From assembly GCA_017434825.1 (NCBI GenBank), contig JAFSGC010000009.1:1-64000 (forward strand): a stretch of DNA of 64,000 nucleotides, written 5' to 3'. Positions 7,091 to 15,292 of the stretch are shown here, one piece after another. Numbering within the stretch: position 1 is the first letter of the stretch; each line of letters opens with the position of its first letter. The notes below the pieces were generated by a model. It was not told the origin of the DNA, did no database searches, and saw only the letters and a program-made list of their open reading frames with translations. The position numbers and the translations under genes are program-made. Source of the DNA: Bacilli bacterium. Lineage in GTDB: Bacteria > Bacillota_I > Bacilli_A > RF39 > UBA660.

Positions 7091-7843
7091 ATGAAAAAGT
7101 TAATCGCGGTAATTATCGTTAATTTATTAACGACAGTTCGAATTATAGGTGTAATATGTTTGTTGCCTGTCTATTTGAAATATGGCGGGGTTGCAGCAGC
7201 TTGTTTATCTATCGGTTGTTATTTTACTGATCTTGTCGATGGTGTTATAGCTCGTGCCTGTCATGTGTCAACTTTCTTTGGTAGCGCTTTTGACGGTGTA
7301 GCAGATAAAATGTTTTCAATTGCTAATTTAATAGTATTATTTAAAATAACTAAATTTGCTATTTTTCCAATTTTATGCGAGCTTGCAATAATTGTTATTC
7401 AAACTATTAAATATCACAAAAATGAAAATGTTCAAAGTTCAAAAGTTGGTAAGCTAAAAACTTGGATTATTGCTTTAACTGTAATAAGTTTGTATTTATT
7501 AATTGATATTACGTCTGTTACAGTTTTACCAGATTCATTCATTGCTTATATCACAGGATTAAATCAAATTAAGATGTTCGCAGGTGTATTTGCGCCACTA
7601 TATATTTTTGAAATATTAACTTTATTATCGTATATGAAGTTTTTGAAACACGTTCATGAACCTGTTAAAGTTGATATTCCTGTGGTACATATTCAATTAA
7701 AACCCGATACAACATTAAAAAATAAAATTGATAATTTCTGTACGTTGTGGTTTAATTACGAATTTTATGAGAAATACAAGGATTGTGCTGGATTAAAACA
7801 AATAAAAAAATCTATAAAAGAAAATAATCGAAATCAAGGATAA
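7091..7843 (+). CDS. CDP-alcohol phosphatidyltransferase family protein (PgsA-like)
   Basis: 250 aa. The signature DxxDGxxAR...GxxxDxxxD is complete (DLVDGVIARA, then GSAFDGVADK, about residues 53-79). These integral membrane enzymes join a CDP-linked lipid to an alcohol such as glycerol-3-phosphate or inositol phosphate. Several hydrophobic helices follow, and a C-terminal cytosolic tail of about 55 residues is longer than in typical PgsA (about 180-200 aa). ATG 7091 is preferred to GTG 7079. The exact acceptor cannot be read from sequence, so no gene symbol is given. A terminator follows directly. Confidence 0.8.
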   Translation: MKKLIAVIIVNLLTTVRIIGVICLLPVYLKYGGVAAACLSIGCYFTDLVDGVIARACHVSTFFGSAFDGVADKMFSIANLIVLFKITKFAIFPILCELAIIVIQTIKYHKNENVQSSKVGKLKTWIIALTVISLYLLIDITSVTVLPDSFIAYITGLNQIKMFAGVFAPLYIFEILTLLSYMKFLKHVHEPVKVDIPVVHIQLKPDTTLKNKIDNFCTLWFNYEFYEKYKDCAGLKQIKKSIKENNRNQG

Positions 7844-7859
7844 TTCCTTGATTTTTTTG
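7831..7859 (+). terminator. Intrinsic terminator
   Basis: AATCAAGGA pairs with TTCCTTGATT, followed by seven T. It overlaps the last codons of the preceding gene. Confidence 0.85.
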
Positions 7860-7934
7860 TGAACACAATGTGAAAAGAAGATTGTTTTATTTTTATTACT
7901 ATGCTACAACGATAAAGAATAGGAGAGTAAAGTT

Positions 7935-8214
7935 ATGGCAATGGATAATGCAACAATTGGTGAATGTAGATATTACATTTCTAGAATAAATCATACGTTA
8001 AATGGTGCTGAACCAAGAGTTTGTAATTCTGAATTTAGAACCATCATTCGCGGCATTTGCAAAATCGTTTGCTAGCATATCTAGTGGAGCGGAAAGTTTT
8101 GTTAATGCTTACATTGAAGAAACGGTAGCTAATGAAATTGAGGCAACTTACAAATTTGAACAAATTGCAGGTAACGTTACATCTATTGCTTTTCAGTTAA
8201 ATCGATTACAATAG
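7935..8214 (+). pseudogene. Frameshifted small helical (WXG100/LXG-like) gene
   Basis: A good ribosome site (AGGAGAG, 7921-7927) leads into ATG 7935, whose frame closes after 46 codons at 8073-8075. The next frame is open across the same region and continues with a clearly helical, alanine/serine-rich sequence to 8214. Joining the first about 32 codons to the second frame gives one protein of about 93 aa, the size of WXG100-type partners. The simplest reading is a one-base frameshift near 8030-8040. A sequencing error or programmed frameshift cannot be excluded, although no slippery heptamer stands out. It is a single gene between two terminators, separating fmt-side genes from rlmN. Confidence 0.55.
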
Positions 8215-8222
8215 ACTAAATT

Positions 8223-8244
8223 GGTGAATTATATCACCTTTTTT
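8223..8244 (+). terminator. Intrinsic terminator
   Basis: GGTGA (8223-8227) pairs with TCACC (8234-8238), followed by six T. Confidence 0.8.
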
Positions 8245-8263
8245 ATGCAATAAAATATAGTTG

Positions 8264-8272
8264 TGATATAAT
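8264..8272 (+). promoter_or_regulatory. Extended -10 of rlmN, predicting a leaderless mRNA
   Basis: TGATATAAT ends at 8272 and the rlmN ATG begins at 8279, where transcription should start. No Shine-Dalgarno site fits in between. Confidence 0.55.
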
Positions 8273-8278
8273 TTAATT

Positions 8279-9295
8279 ATGAGAAATATTTTTAATTATA
8301 CAAAAGAAATGTTAGAAAATGAGTTTATTCAAAATGGATATAAGAAGTTTATGGCTTCCCAAGTTTTTGATTGGTTATATCAAAAGAAGGTTTATGATGT
8401 AAATTTATTTTCCAATATCAATGTAAATAATCGTGAGTATCTAGGTAATAATTATTCTTTTGATTTTATTAAAATAGAAAAAGTTGAAGAAGACGAAGAT
8501 GTTAAGAAGTTTTTATTTCGTCTATTAGATGGCCAAAAAATTGAAGCTGTTCTTATGTATCACGATTATGGAACTAGTATTTGTGTGTCAAGCCAAGTTG
8601 GTTGTAATATGGGATGCAAGTTCTGTGAAAGTGGAAGACTCAAGAAAGTAAGAAATCTCGAGACTTATGAAATGGTTCAGCAAATTATTTTAGCTTCAGA
8701 GTATGCTAAAGTTAGAATTGATAGTGTTGTTATTATGGGAATTGGTGAACCGTTTGATAACTATGACAATGTGATGAATTTTATCAAAATAATTAATGAT
8801 CCTAAAACTATGGCTATTGGAGCAAGGCACATTACGGTATCTACATGTGGCATTGTTCCTAAAATTAAAGAATTTATGAATTTGGGATTACAAGTTAATT
8901 TAGCAATTAGTCTTCATGCTCCAAATGATGAAATACGTAAGAAAATAATGCCAATAGCAAATGCATATCCATTAACTGAATTAATTGATGCACTTAAAGA
9001 ATATATAACTAAAACAAATCGTCGAATAACGATGGAATATGTTATGCTTGATGGAATAAATGATAGTGAACAGTGTGCTCACGAGCTTTCAGATCTTTTA
9101 AGAGGAATGAACGCTTATGTAAATTTAATTGCATATAATGAGACTAATAATATAGAATTTAAAGCGAGTAGTAAAGAAACAATAGATAGATTTTTTGATA
9201 CTTTGAAAAAAAGAGGTATCGAAGTAACTGTACGTCGTAAATTTGGAAATAAAATATCTGCTGCATGTGGACAGTTACGAAGTAAAGAAATGTAG
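8279..9295 (+). CDS. rlmN: Dual-specificity 23S rRNA/tRNA adenine-C2 methyltransferase RlmN
   Basis: 338 aa, radical SAM enzyme that methylates C2 of A2503 in 23S rRNA and A37 in some tRNAs. The cluster motif CNMGCKFC is at C109, C113 and C116; the methyl-carrying cysteine is C330 in SAACGQL near the C-terminus. GIGEP and SLHAPND motifs are typical. It opens the conserved run rlmN-prpC-prkC-rsgA-rpe. No ribosome binding site precedes the ATG, and the -10 element lies 6 nt upstream, so translation from a leaderless transcript is likely. Confidence 0.95.
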   Translation: MRNIFNYTKEMLENEFIQNGYKKFMASQVFDWLYQKKVYDVNLFSNINVNNREYLGNNYSFDFIKIEKVEEDEDVKKFLFRLLDGQKIEAVLMYHDYGTSICVSSQVGCNMGCKFCESGRLKKVRNLETYEMVQQIILASEYAKVRIDSVVIMGIGEPFDNYDNVMNFIKIINDPKTMAIGARHITVSTCGIVPKIKEFMNLGLQVNLAISLHAPNDEIRKKIMPIANAYPLTELIDALKEYITKTNRRITMEYVMLDGINDSEQCAHELSDLLRGMNAYVNLIAYNETNNIEFKASSKETIDRFFDTLKKRGIEVTVRRKFGNKISAACGQLRSKEM

Positions 9296-9312
9296 TAAAT
9301 TAAAATATTTAA

Positions 9313-9321
9313 TGATATAAT
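9313..9321 (+). promoter_or_regulatory. Extended -10 upstream of prpC
   Basis: TGATATAAT 25 bp before the prpC start codon; the -35 is weak. Confidence 0.45.
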
Positions 9322-9345
9322 GTATTAATAAAGATAGGTGATAGA

Positions 9346-10092
9346 GTGAAAACATTTTATTTAACAGATGCTGGACGAGTAAGAACTCATAATGAAGATA
9401 GTGTCACTATTTTAAAAAATAAAAGTAATGAATATCTTTTGATGGTCGCCGATGGTATGGGAGGGCATCGAAAAGGTGAAGTTGCTTCTTCGATAGCTAT
9501 TACTCATTTAGGGAAAAGATTTACAGACATTGCAAGTATCGGTACTAAATTAGATGCTGTTAATTGGCTTAATGATAATGTTAATGAAATAAATCGAAGC
9601 ATATTAGATTATACAAAAGAACATGAGGATTCTGTAGGTATGGGAAGTACGTTGGTTGTAGCTATTCTTACAAATGATTTCTTAATATTTGGTAATATTG
9701 GAGATTCTTCGGGATATGTTCTTAAAAATGGAAGATTACATAAAGTTACAAAAGATCACACCCTTGTAAATTTACTGGTACAAGCAGGTAATTTAACTGA
9801 AGAACAAGCAAAATTCCATCCAAAGAAAAATGTCTTAATGAGGGCTTTAGGTGCTACGGAAAAAGCAGAATTAGATATATTTGATGTGGATATTAATAAT
9901 GAAGGCATAATGTTATGCAGCGATGGATTAACTTCGCTTCTTACTGATGATCAAATTGAAAAAGTATTAATAGATGAGGAATTAAGTATTGAATCTAAGG
10001 TTCAAAAACTTATTCAAAAATGTAATGCTCGCGGAGGAAATGATAATATTTCAGTAGCATTATTAGAAAAAAAGAAGGGTGATAATAAGTGA
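9346..10092 (+). CDS. prpC: PP2C-type serine/threonine phosphatase
   Basis: 248 aa, usual length. It removes phosphate from proteins phosphorylated by PrkC. Metal-binding and core motifs of the PPM family are visible: TDAGRVRTHNEDS at the N-terminus, ADGMGGH (about 35-41), GDSS (about 120), CSDGL (about 189) and GGNDN near the C-terminus. GTG start with AGGTGA 5 bp upstream. The stop overlaps the prkC start by 4 bp, so the two are translationally coupled, as in other Bacilli. Confidence 0.93.
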   Translation: MKTFYLTDAGRVRTHNEDSVTILKNKSNEYLLMVADGMGGHRKGEVASSIAITHLGKRFTDIASIGTKLDAVNWLNDNVNEINRSILDYTKEHEDSVGMGSTLVVAILTNDFLIFGNIGDSSGYVLKNGRLHKVTKDHTLVNLLVQAGNLTEEQAKFHPKKNVLMRALGATEKAELDIFDVDINNEGIMLCSDGLTSLLTDDQIEKVLIDEELSIESKVQKLIQKCNARGGNDNISVALLEKKKGDNK

Positions 10093-11852
10093 TAGCGAAA
10101 GGACAAAAGATAAGTGACCGTTATCAAATAATTAAAAGTATTGGTGAAGGGGGAATGGCTAACGTATTTTTAGCCTTTGACACTATATTAGAACGAAACG
10201 TTGCCGTTAAAGTTTTAAGAGGAGACCTTGCAACTGATGAAAAATTTGTCCGTCGTTTTCAAAGGGAAGCTTTATCAGCATCGTCACTGACAAATGAAAA
10301 TATCGTAGAAGTATATGACGTTGGTGAAGACAATGGCGAATATTATATCGTTATGGAGTATGTTGAAGGAAAGCATCTTAAGAATTTAATAAAGAAAAGA
10401 GGAAAGTTAACTATTGCTGAGGTAGTTGATATTATGCTTCAGGTAACCAGTGGACTTTCAGTAGCTCATGAACAATATATAATTCACCGTGATATTAAAC
10501 CTCAAAATATTATGATATTGGAAAATGGTTTAGTTAAATTGACTGACTTTGGTATTGCTGTAGCAATGAATTCTACACAGCTTACTCAAACAAACTCTGT
10601 TATGGGTTCCGTTCATTACCTGCCGCCAGAACAAGCTAGTGGTAAGGGAGCTACATTACAAAGTGATATTTATTCCTTAGGTATTTTAATGTATGAACTT
10701 CTTACAGGTAAATTGCCATATCGTGGTGATAATGCTGTAGAAATTGCTTTAAAACACTTAAAAGAAGCAATTCCAAGCATACGTAATGAACTACCTGATG
10801 TACCTCAAAGTATTGAAAATATTATAATTAAAGCAACTGCTAAGAATCCTAAAAATAGATATGCAGATGCAACTGAAATGCATGAGGATTTAAAAACTTG
10901 CCTAGAGGAATCAAGAAAAAAGGAATTAAAAATAACATATAAATATCCAGAATATGACTATGATGAAACTAAGATTTTAAAAGTCAAAAAAGATTCTGGA
11001 GAAATGACTAAAAAGGAAAGTGAAGAAGTTATTGCAAAGAAGATTACTGAAGGAGATTTAAGTCGTCGTCAAAATAAGACACTTTTAATACTTATGTCAA
11101 TATTTACAGGAATTGTAGTAGTTATTACTACAGTAGTATTATTGCTACCTATAATGACTAAGAGTAAACAAGTACTAGTGCCTAATGTATCTAATATGAC
11201 GATTTCTGAGGCTACTCAAATACTTCAGGATAATGGATTTGTAGTAACAAGTACAATAGAGGAATCTCACTCAAAAATCGAAGAAGGAAAAGTAACTAAA
11301 ACTAATCCTGCAGAGGGCACAAAACGTAAAGAAGGATCAGAAATAAAAATCTATGTTTCTACAGGAAGTAAAGAAATTGAAATTGAAGATTATATTGGCG
11401 AAAATGTAGACTATATTCGAGGAACATTACAAGCCCAAGGATTAAAGGTAATAGTAGAATACGAAGATATTGATCCGGAAAGTGATGAAGATGTTGAAGA
11501 GGATACTATAGTAAAACAATCAGTAGAAGAAGGAGAAACATTAACTAAAGGCGATACAATAACTTTGTATGTTCCAAATATTAAAAACTTATATCCAAAC
11601 TTCACTGATGGTGCGTATAGTGTCTCTGATATTATTGATTTTGCAGAAGAATATAGTGTTAGAGTAACTTTTAAAGATAGTGAGGGTAATACCTTAGCTA
11701 TCAATGATGATAATGTATTTGAATATAATGATTATAAAATAGTAAGTCAAAATAGAGCTGCAGGAAGTAAAGTAACTACAGGTGCAAATTTAAATATTGT
11801 TTTAGATGTATCTGGCAGTTCTAGTGGTGACTGTGATGGGGGATTATGTTAA
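10089..11852 (+). CDS. prkC: Membrane Ser/Thr protein kinase with PASTA domains
   Basis: 587 aa. Kinase domain 1-270 with glycine loop GEGGMANVF, Lys41, HRD 133-135 and DFG 153-155, all intact. A juxtamembrane stretch is followed by one transmembrane helix (about 331-354). Outside, PASTA repeats span about 360-425, 426-495 and a divergent third to 575; these bind muropeptides and couple cell-wall state to phosphorylation. The C-terminal tail ends in a Ser/Gly/Asp/Cys-rich stretch with two cysteines (GDCDGGLC), which is odd for this family. Start GTG overlaps prpC by 4 bp; rsgA overlaps its end by 7 bp. Confidence 0.93.
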   Translation: MIAKGQKISDRYQIIKSIGEGGMANVFLAFDTILERNVAVKVLRGDLATDEKFVRRFQREALSASSLTNENIVEVYDVGEDNGEYYIVMEYVEGKHLKNLIKKRGKLTIAEVVDIMLQVTSGLSVAHEQYIIHRDIKPQNIMILENGLVKLTDFGIAVAMNSTQLTQTNSVMGSVHYLPPEQASGKGATLQSDIYSLGILMYELLTGKLPYRGDNAVEIALKHLKEAIPSIRNELPDVPQSIENIIIKATAKNPKNRYADATEMHEDLKTCLEESRKKELKITYKYPEYDYDETKILKVKKDSGEMTKKESEEVIAKKITEGDLSRRQNKTLLILMSIFTGIVVVITTVVLLLPIMTKSKQVLVPNVSNMTISEATQILQDNGFVVTSTIEESHSKIEEGKVTKTNPAEGTKRKEGSEIKIYVSTGSKEIEIEDYIGENVDYIRGTLQAQGLKVIVEYEDIDPESDEDVEEDTIVKQSVEEGETLTKGDTITLYVPNIKNLYPNFTDGAYSVSDIIDFAEEYSVRVTFKDSEGNTLAINDDNVFEYNDYKIVSQNRAAGSKVTTGANLNIVLDVSGSSSGDCDGGLC

Positions 11853-12703
11853 AAGGGCGTATAAAAAATATCAATAGCACAAAATATATCGTTGATGTAA
11901 ATGATAAGGATTACGATTGCGTTTTACGAGGAATTTTTCGTAAAGACAAAATAACTCCTTTGGTTGGAGATTACGTAGAAATTAATGAGAAGGATCTTCA
12001 GATAACGAAGGTTCTTCCTCGTAAAAATTTTTTGAGTCGACCAAATATTGCTAATGTAGATATTGCCCTAATTATTACAAGTGTAAAAAAACCTGATTTA
12101 GATTTGGTTTTATTAGATAAATTATTGGTTCATGTAATGGCTAACAATATTCAACCAGTTATTTGTTTTACTAAGACTGATTTGCTTTCTGACGAAGAGT
12201 TAAAAGAATTTAAGAAAGTAATGAAGTATTATAAAAATGCCGGTTATGATGCCATCTTAAATGAAAATGTTCTTAAATTCAAACGTTTAGTAAATGATAA
12301 AGTTGTAGTTACATGTGGCCAAACTGGAGCAGGAAAATCTACGTTTATTAATCGAATTGATGATAGTTTACATTTAGAAACCAAACCTATATCTGAAAGC
12401 TTAAATCGTGGTGTTCATACCACTAGATATGTTAGTCTCTATAAAATAGAAAACTTTTATATAGCAGATACTCCAGGATTTAGTTCTTTAGAGCTGAATC
12501 AACTTGAGGAAGAACAAATAAGACATGGTTTTATTGAGTTTGATGAATATGATTGTAAATATAAAGATTGTAGTCATATTAATACTGATGGTTGCAAAGT
12601 TATTCCTCATGTTGGAGATGAAATACTACAAAGTAGATATGACAACTATCAAAAATTTATAAAGGAGCATAATGAAAGTAGCAGTAAGTTATTTAAAAAG
12701 TGA
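11846..12703 (+). CDS. rsgA: Ribosome small subunit biogenesis GTPase RsgA
   Basis: 285 aa. Circularly permuted GTPase: N-terminal OB fold, G4 motif TKTD (109-112), then the P-loop GQTGAGKS (158-165) and DTPG (208-211), which is the diagnostic G4-G1-G3 order. The C-terminal zinc site (C...C, H, C around residues 236-250) is present. It acts in late 30S maturation. It overlaps prkC by 7 bp and rpe by 32 bp, so the five genes form one operon. Confidence 0.93.
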   Translation: MLKGRIKNINSTKYIVDVNDKDYDCVLRGIFRKDKITPLVGDYVEINEKDLQITKVLPRKNFLSRPNIANVDIALIITSVKKPDLDLVLLDKLLVHVMANNIQPVICFTKTDLLSDEELKEFKKVMKYYKNAGYDAILNENVLKFKRLVNDKVVVTCGQTGAGKSTFINRIDDSLHLETKPISESLNRGVHTTRYVSLYKIENFYIADTPGFSSLELNQLEEEQIRHGFIEFDEYDCKYKDCSHINTDGCKVIPHVGDEILQSRYDNYQKFIKEHNESSSKLFKK

Positions 12704-13298
12704 TAATTATAAGAAGTGTATTGCAAAAATAGATGAATCAAAAGCAGATTTTATACATGTCGATTTATGTGATGGTAAGTACGTTGAAGCAAAAAACTTT
12801 ACCACTAGTGAAGTAACAAAATTATTATCATTTACACGCAAACCGTTAGATATTCATCTTATGGTACAAGAGCCAATAAAATATATTGATGCTTTAGCGC
12901 TTTTAAATGTTAGCACAATCACCATTCATCTTGATGGCTGTAAAGATCCTGCACACACTATAGAGTATATTAAATCTATGGGATTGAAGATTGGAATAGC
13001 AATTAATCCGGATGAAAGTATTGAAATATTAACCCCGTATTTAAATGATATTGATTCTGTTTTAGTTATGACTGTTGTTCCAGGAAAAGGTGGACAGACT
13101 TTTATGACAGAAGTTCTTCCAAAATTTGATGAATTAAATAATATAAAAGACAATTATCATTTTATAATTGCTGCAGATGGGGGAATAAACGGAGAAACAA
13201 TAAGCTGTTTAAAAGAGAAAAAAGTAGATCTTGTAGTTAGTGGCTCATATGTTACTAATAGCGAAGATTTTGATGAAAGTATAAGTAATTTAAAATAA
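12672..13298 (+). CDS. rpe: Ribulose-phosphate 3-epimerase
   Basis: 208 aa TIM-barrel enzyme interconverting ribulose-5-phosphate and xylulose-5-phosphate in the pentose phosphate pathway. Seen: HVDLCDG (family usually VDVMDG; here Cys replaces Met), DIHLMVQEP, VVPGKGGQ and AADGGIN, covering metal ligands and the phosphate site. AAAGGAGC precedes ATG 12672, within the end of rsgA. A terminator overlaps the stop codon. Confidence 0.92.
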   Translation: MKVAVSYLKSDNYKKCIAKIDESKADFIHVDLCDGKYVEAKNFTTSEVTKLLSFTRKPLDIHLMVQEPIKYIDALALLNVSTITIHLDGCKDPAHTIEYIKSMGLKIGIAINPDESIEILTPYLNDIDSVLVMTVVPGKGGQTFMTEVLPKFDELNNIKDNYHFIIAADGGINGETISCLKEKKVDLVVSGSYVTNSEDFDESISNLK

Positions 13299-13317
13299 AT
13301 GCCAAATGGCATTTTTT
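13298..13317 (+). terminator. Intrinsic terminator after rpe
   Basis: AATGCC pairs with GGCATT around AAAT, followed by T residues. Confidence 0.75.
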
Positions 13318-13337
13318 ATATGAAGGGTAGAAGTATT

Positions 13338-14318
13338 ATGAATAAGAAAAGATTAGCTATTTTAATAATAGGTGTGGTTTTATTTCTAATATTGGTAATC
13401 GGTCTTGTCTTACATTTTGTTCCAAATAGTGACGATAAAAAAGTGGGTGCATTTGTAAATGATACTGAAAAGCCTACTTTAAATGGTGTTCAAGATTTAA
13501 CTTTTGATGGCAAAACTGATTTGGATTTTTATTCGCATCTTCAAATGAGTGACAATAGTAATGAGAAACTTGATATTACAGTTACTGGCGATTATGACTT
13601 AACTGTTAATGGAGAATATAATCTTTTATATGTTCTTAAGGACGCAAGTGGTAATACTGAAGAACAAGAATTTGTTTTAACTGTAGATATTGAAAAAGGA
13701 AATCCTACGAAAAAGGTGAGTTACAAAACCGTAACTCCAAAAGGTTATACTTTAGAGGTTATTGATGGTATTGCCTATATCGAAGGTCATATAATAGTTA
13801 ATAAGTCATATAGTATTCCAAAAGATTATAATCCAGGAAAAATGGTTTATTTAGAAAAATCACAAATGGTATTACCGGAAGTAGTCGATCCGTTTAAACA
13901 ATTAGTTAGTGATTCATCGCAATTAGGCTTAAATATTTATAATGCTACATGTTATCGTTCATATGGTTTTCAAAATACTTTGTATACTAATTATATAAAA
14001 AGAGATGGAAAAGAAGCAGCTGAGACTTATTCTGCTAGACCAGGATATTCAGAACATCATACTGGACTTGCTATTGATGTTAATAGTGTAAGTAATGCAT
14101 TTGCAGGTACGCCAGAAAGCGTTTGGTTAAATGATAATTGCCATCGTTATGGTTTTATAATCAGATATCCAAAAGGTAAAGAAGACATCACTGGTTATCA
14201 GTATGAGCCTTGGCATTTAAGATATGTCGGTGAAGAGTTAGCTGCAAAGTTATATAATAATGGTGATTGGATAACAATGGAAGAGTACTTTGGTTTTACA
14301 AGTGATTATAACAAATAA
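13338..14318 (+). CDS. VanY-type D-alanyl-D-alanine carboxypeptidase (M15B)
   Basis: 326 aa. An N-terminal membrane anchor (about 6-26) is followed by an Ig-like domain (about 45-130) of the kind found in wall proteins, then the M15B peptidase domain (about 150-326). Zinc and catalytic motifs: GYSEHHTGLAIDV (HxxxxxxD) and EPWHLRYVG (ExxH). It trims D-Ala from peptidoglycan stem peptides outside the cell. ATG 13338 is chosen because it opens the signal anchor and has AAGGG upstream; an earlier in-frame ATG lies within the rpe terminator. The role fits the nearby wall-sensing kinase prkC. Confidence 0.88.
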   Translation: MNKKRLAILIIGVVLFLILVIGLVLHFVPNSDDKKVGAFVNDTEKPTLNGVQDLTFDGKTDLDFYSHLQMSDNSNEKLDITVTGDYDLTVNGEYNLLYVLKDASGNTEEQEFVLTVDIEKGNPTKKVSYKTVTPKGYTLEVIDGIAYIEGHIIVNKSYSIPKDYNPGKMVYLEKSQMVLPEVVDPFKQLVSDSSQLGLNIYNATCYRSYGFQNTLYTNYIKRDGKEAAETYSARPGYSEHHTGLAIDVNSVSNAFAGTPESVWLNDNCHRYGFIIRYPKGKEDITGYQYEPWHLRYVGEELAAKLYNNGDWITMEEYFGFTSDYNK

Positions 14319-14343
14319 AAAAGAGCATTGACTGCTCTTTTTA
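14318..14343. terminator. Bidirectional terminator between vanY-like gene and lexA
   Basis: AAAAAGAGCA pairs with TGCTCTTTTT. A-run and T-run flank the stem, so it can serve both converging genes. Confidence 0.85.
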
Positions 14344-14348
14344 TTTTG

Positions 14349-14972
14349 CTAAATTTTACGATATAAGCCAATCGCAATTCCTAAAATAGTACAATTAGGT
14401 AAAATAATAGGATCCATTGTATCATTCTCTGGTTGAAGTCGTATATGATCTTTTTCCTTATAGAATGTTTTTAAAGTTGCTTCATTTTCTTCAGTCATGG
14501 CTACTACCATTTGTCCGTTTTTGGCAGTGTTCTGACGACGAACAATTATGTAATCTCCGTCGTGTATACCAGCATTAATCATGCTTTCTCCAGAAACATG
14601 AAGAGTAAAAACTTCAGCTGATGAAGGAACAAGTGAAGCCGGTAAATCAAAAAATTCATTGGGAGTTTCGATTGCAGTGATAGGACTTCCTGCAGTAATT
14701 TTTCCAAGTAGTGGAACTTTTATAACATCTTCGTTCTTTTCTTCGTATTCATTCTCTACAAGTAATTCTAATGTTCTAAATTTATTATTAGAACTTCTAA
14801 CGTATCCAGCTTTTTCAAGATTTTTAATATGTACAAAAACTGTAGCAGGACTAGATAAATTTACACCTTCGCAAATCTCTCTGATTGTAGGGGGGTATCC
14901 GTGGGCTGCAGTATATTTTTTGATAAATTTTAATACATCTGATTGACGTTTAGTAAGATTTTCATTTTTCAT
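14349..14972 (-). CDS. lexA: LexA SOS repressor
   Basis: 207 aa. Winged-helix DNA-binding domain (1-68), then the self-cleaving S24 domain: cleavage site A94-G95 (KITAGSP), catalytic Ser130 (HVSGESM) and Lys168 (EATLKTF). RecA filaments trigger its cleavage after DNA damage. AAAGGAG sits before the ATG. Its own promoter overlaps a LexA box, so it is autoregulated. Divergent from a small membrane protein and transketolase, in the same order as B. subtilis lexA-yneA...tkt. Confidence 0.95.
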   Translation of the reverse strand: MKNENLTKRQSDVLKFIKKYTAAHGYPPTIREICEGVNLSSPATVFVHIKNLEKAGYVRSSNNKFRTLELLVENEYEEKNEDVIKVPLLGKITAGSPITAIETPNEFFDLPASLVPSSAEVFTLHVSGESMINAGIHDGDYIIVRRQNTAKNGQMVVAMTEENEATLKTFYKEKDHIRLQPENDTMDPIILPNCTILGIAIGLYRKI

Positions 14973-14997
14973 TTATAATCTCCTTTATCTATAAATA

Positions 14998-15026
14998 ATT
15001 TTACAATAAGCTATGTAAAAAGTCAA
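14998..15026 (-). promoter_or_regulatory. lexA promoter
   Basis: On the minus strand, TTGACT (15026-15021), a 17-bp spacer and TAAAAT (15003-14998). Confidence 0.8.
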
Positions 15027-15037
15027 ACAAATGTTTT
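15024..15037. promoter_or_regulatory. LexA-box-like operator at lexA promoter
   Basis: CAAACAAATGTTTT matches the Gram-positive SOS box pattern CGAAC-N4-GTTCG in 7 or 8 of 10 arm positions and overlaps the lexA -35. Confidence 0.65.
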
Positions 15038-15046
15038 TATTGTATA

Positions 15047-15075
15047 TTGACACGAACAACTGTTTGTTGTATATT
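15047..15075 (+). promoter_or_regulatory. Promoter of SOS small-protein gene
   Basis: TTGACA (15047-15052), exactly 17 bp, TATATT (15070-15075). The LexA box lies within the spacer. Confidence 0.85.
15053..15066. promoter_or_regulatory. LexA operator (SOS box)
   Basis: CGAACAACTGTTTG matches CGAAC-N4-GTTCG at all but one arm base. It sits between the -35 and -10, where LexA would block RNA polymerase. Confidence 0.85.
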
Positions 15076-15097
15076 TGTAACGAAGGATGTGATACAA

Positions 15098-15241
15098 ATG
15101 AAAAAAGTTTTAGTAAATTATGGAGGAATATTTTTCTTCTATATAATTATTGTTTTAGGAGTGATATCACTATGTAGTGGAACTCCAGCGGGGACAACTA
15201 AATCATCGTCATTTGGCATGTCCGCAGCCTATAAGAATTAA
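15098..15241 (+). CDS. SOS-controlled 47-aa membrane protein in yneA position
   Basis: 47 aa: a short basic N-terminus, one transmembrane segment (about residues 9-26), and a 20-residue Ser/Thr/Gly tail with one cysteine. GAAGGATG upstream supports ATG 15098. Its promoter has a LexA box in the spacer and it is divergent from lexA, exactly where Bacillus carries yneA, the SOS cell-division inhibitor. YneA has one membrane helix but also a LysM domain, which is absent here. By position and regulation it is a candidate minimal division inhibitor, comparable in design to other SOS-induced single-helix inhibitors. The function is inference. Confidence 0.75.
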   Translation: MKKVLVNYGGIFFFYIIIVLGVISLCSGTPAGTTKSSSFGMSAAYKN

Positions 15242-15292
15242 TATTTATATTTGCCGCATTTTATGATAGAATTATAAAATAGGAAGTGGTAA

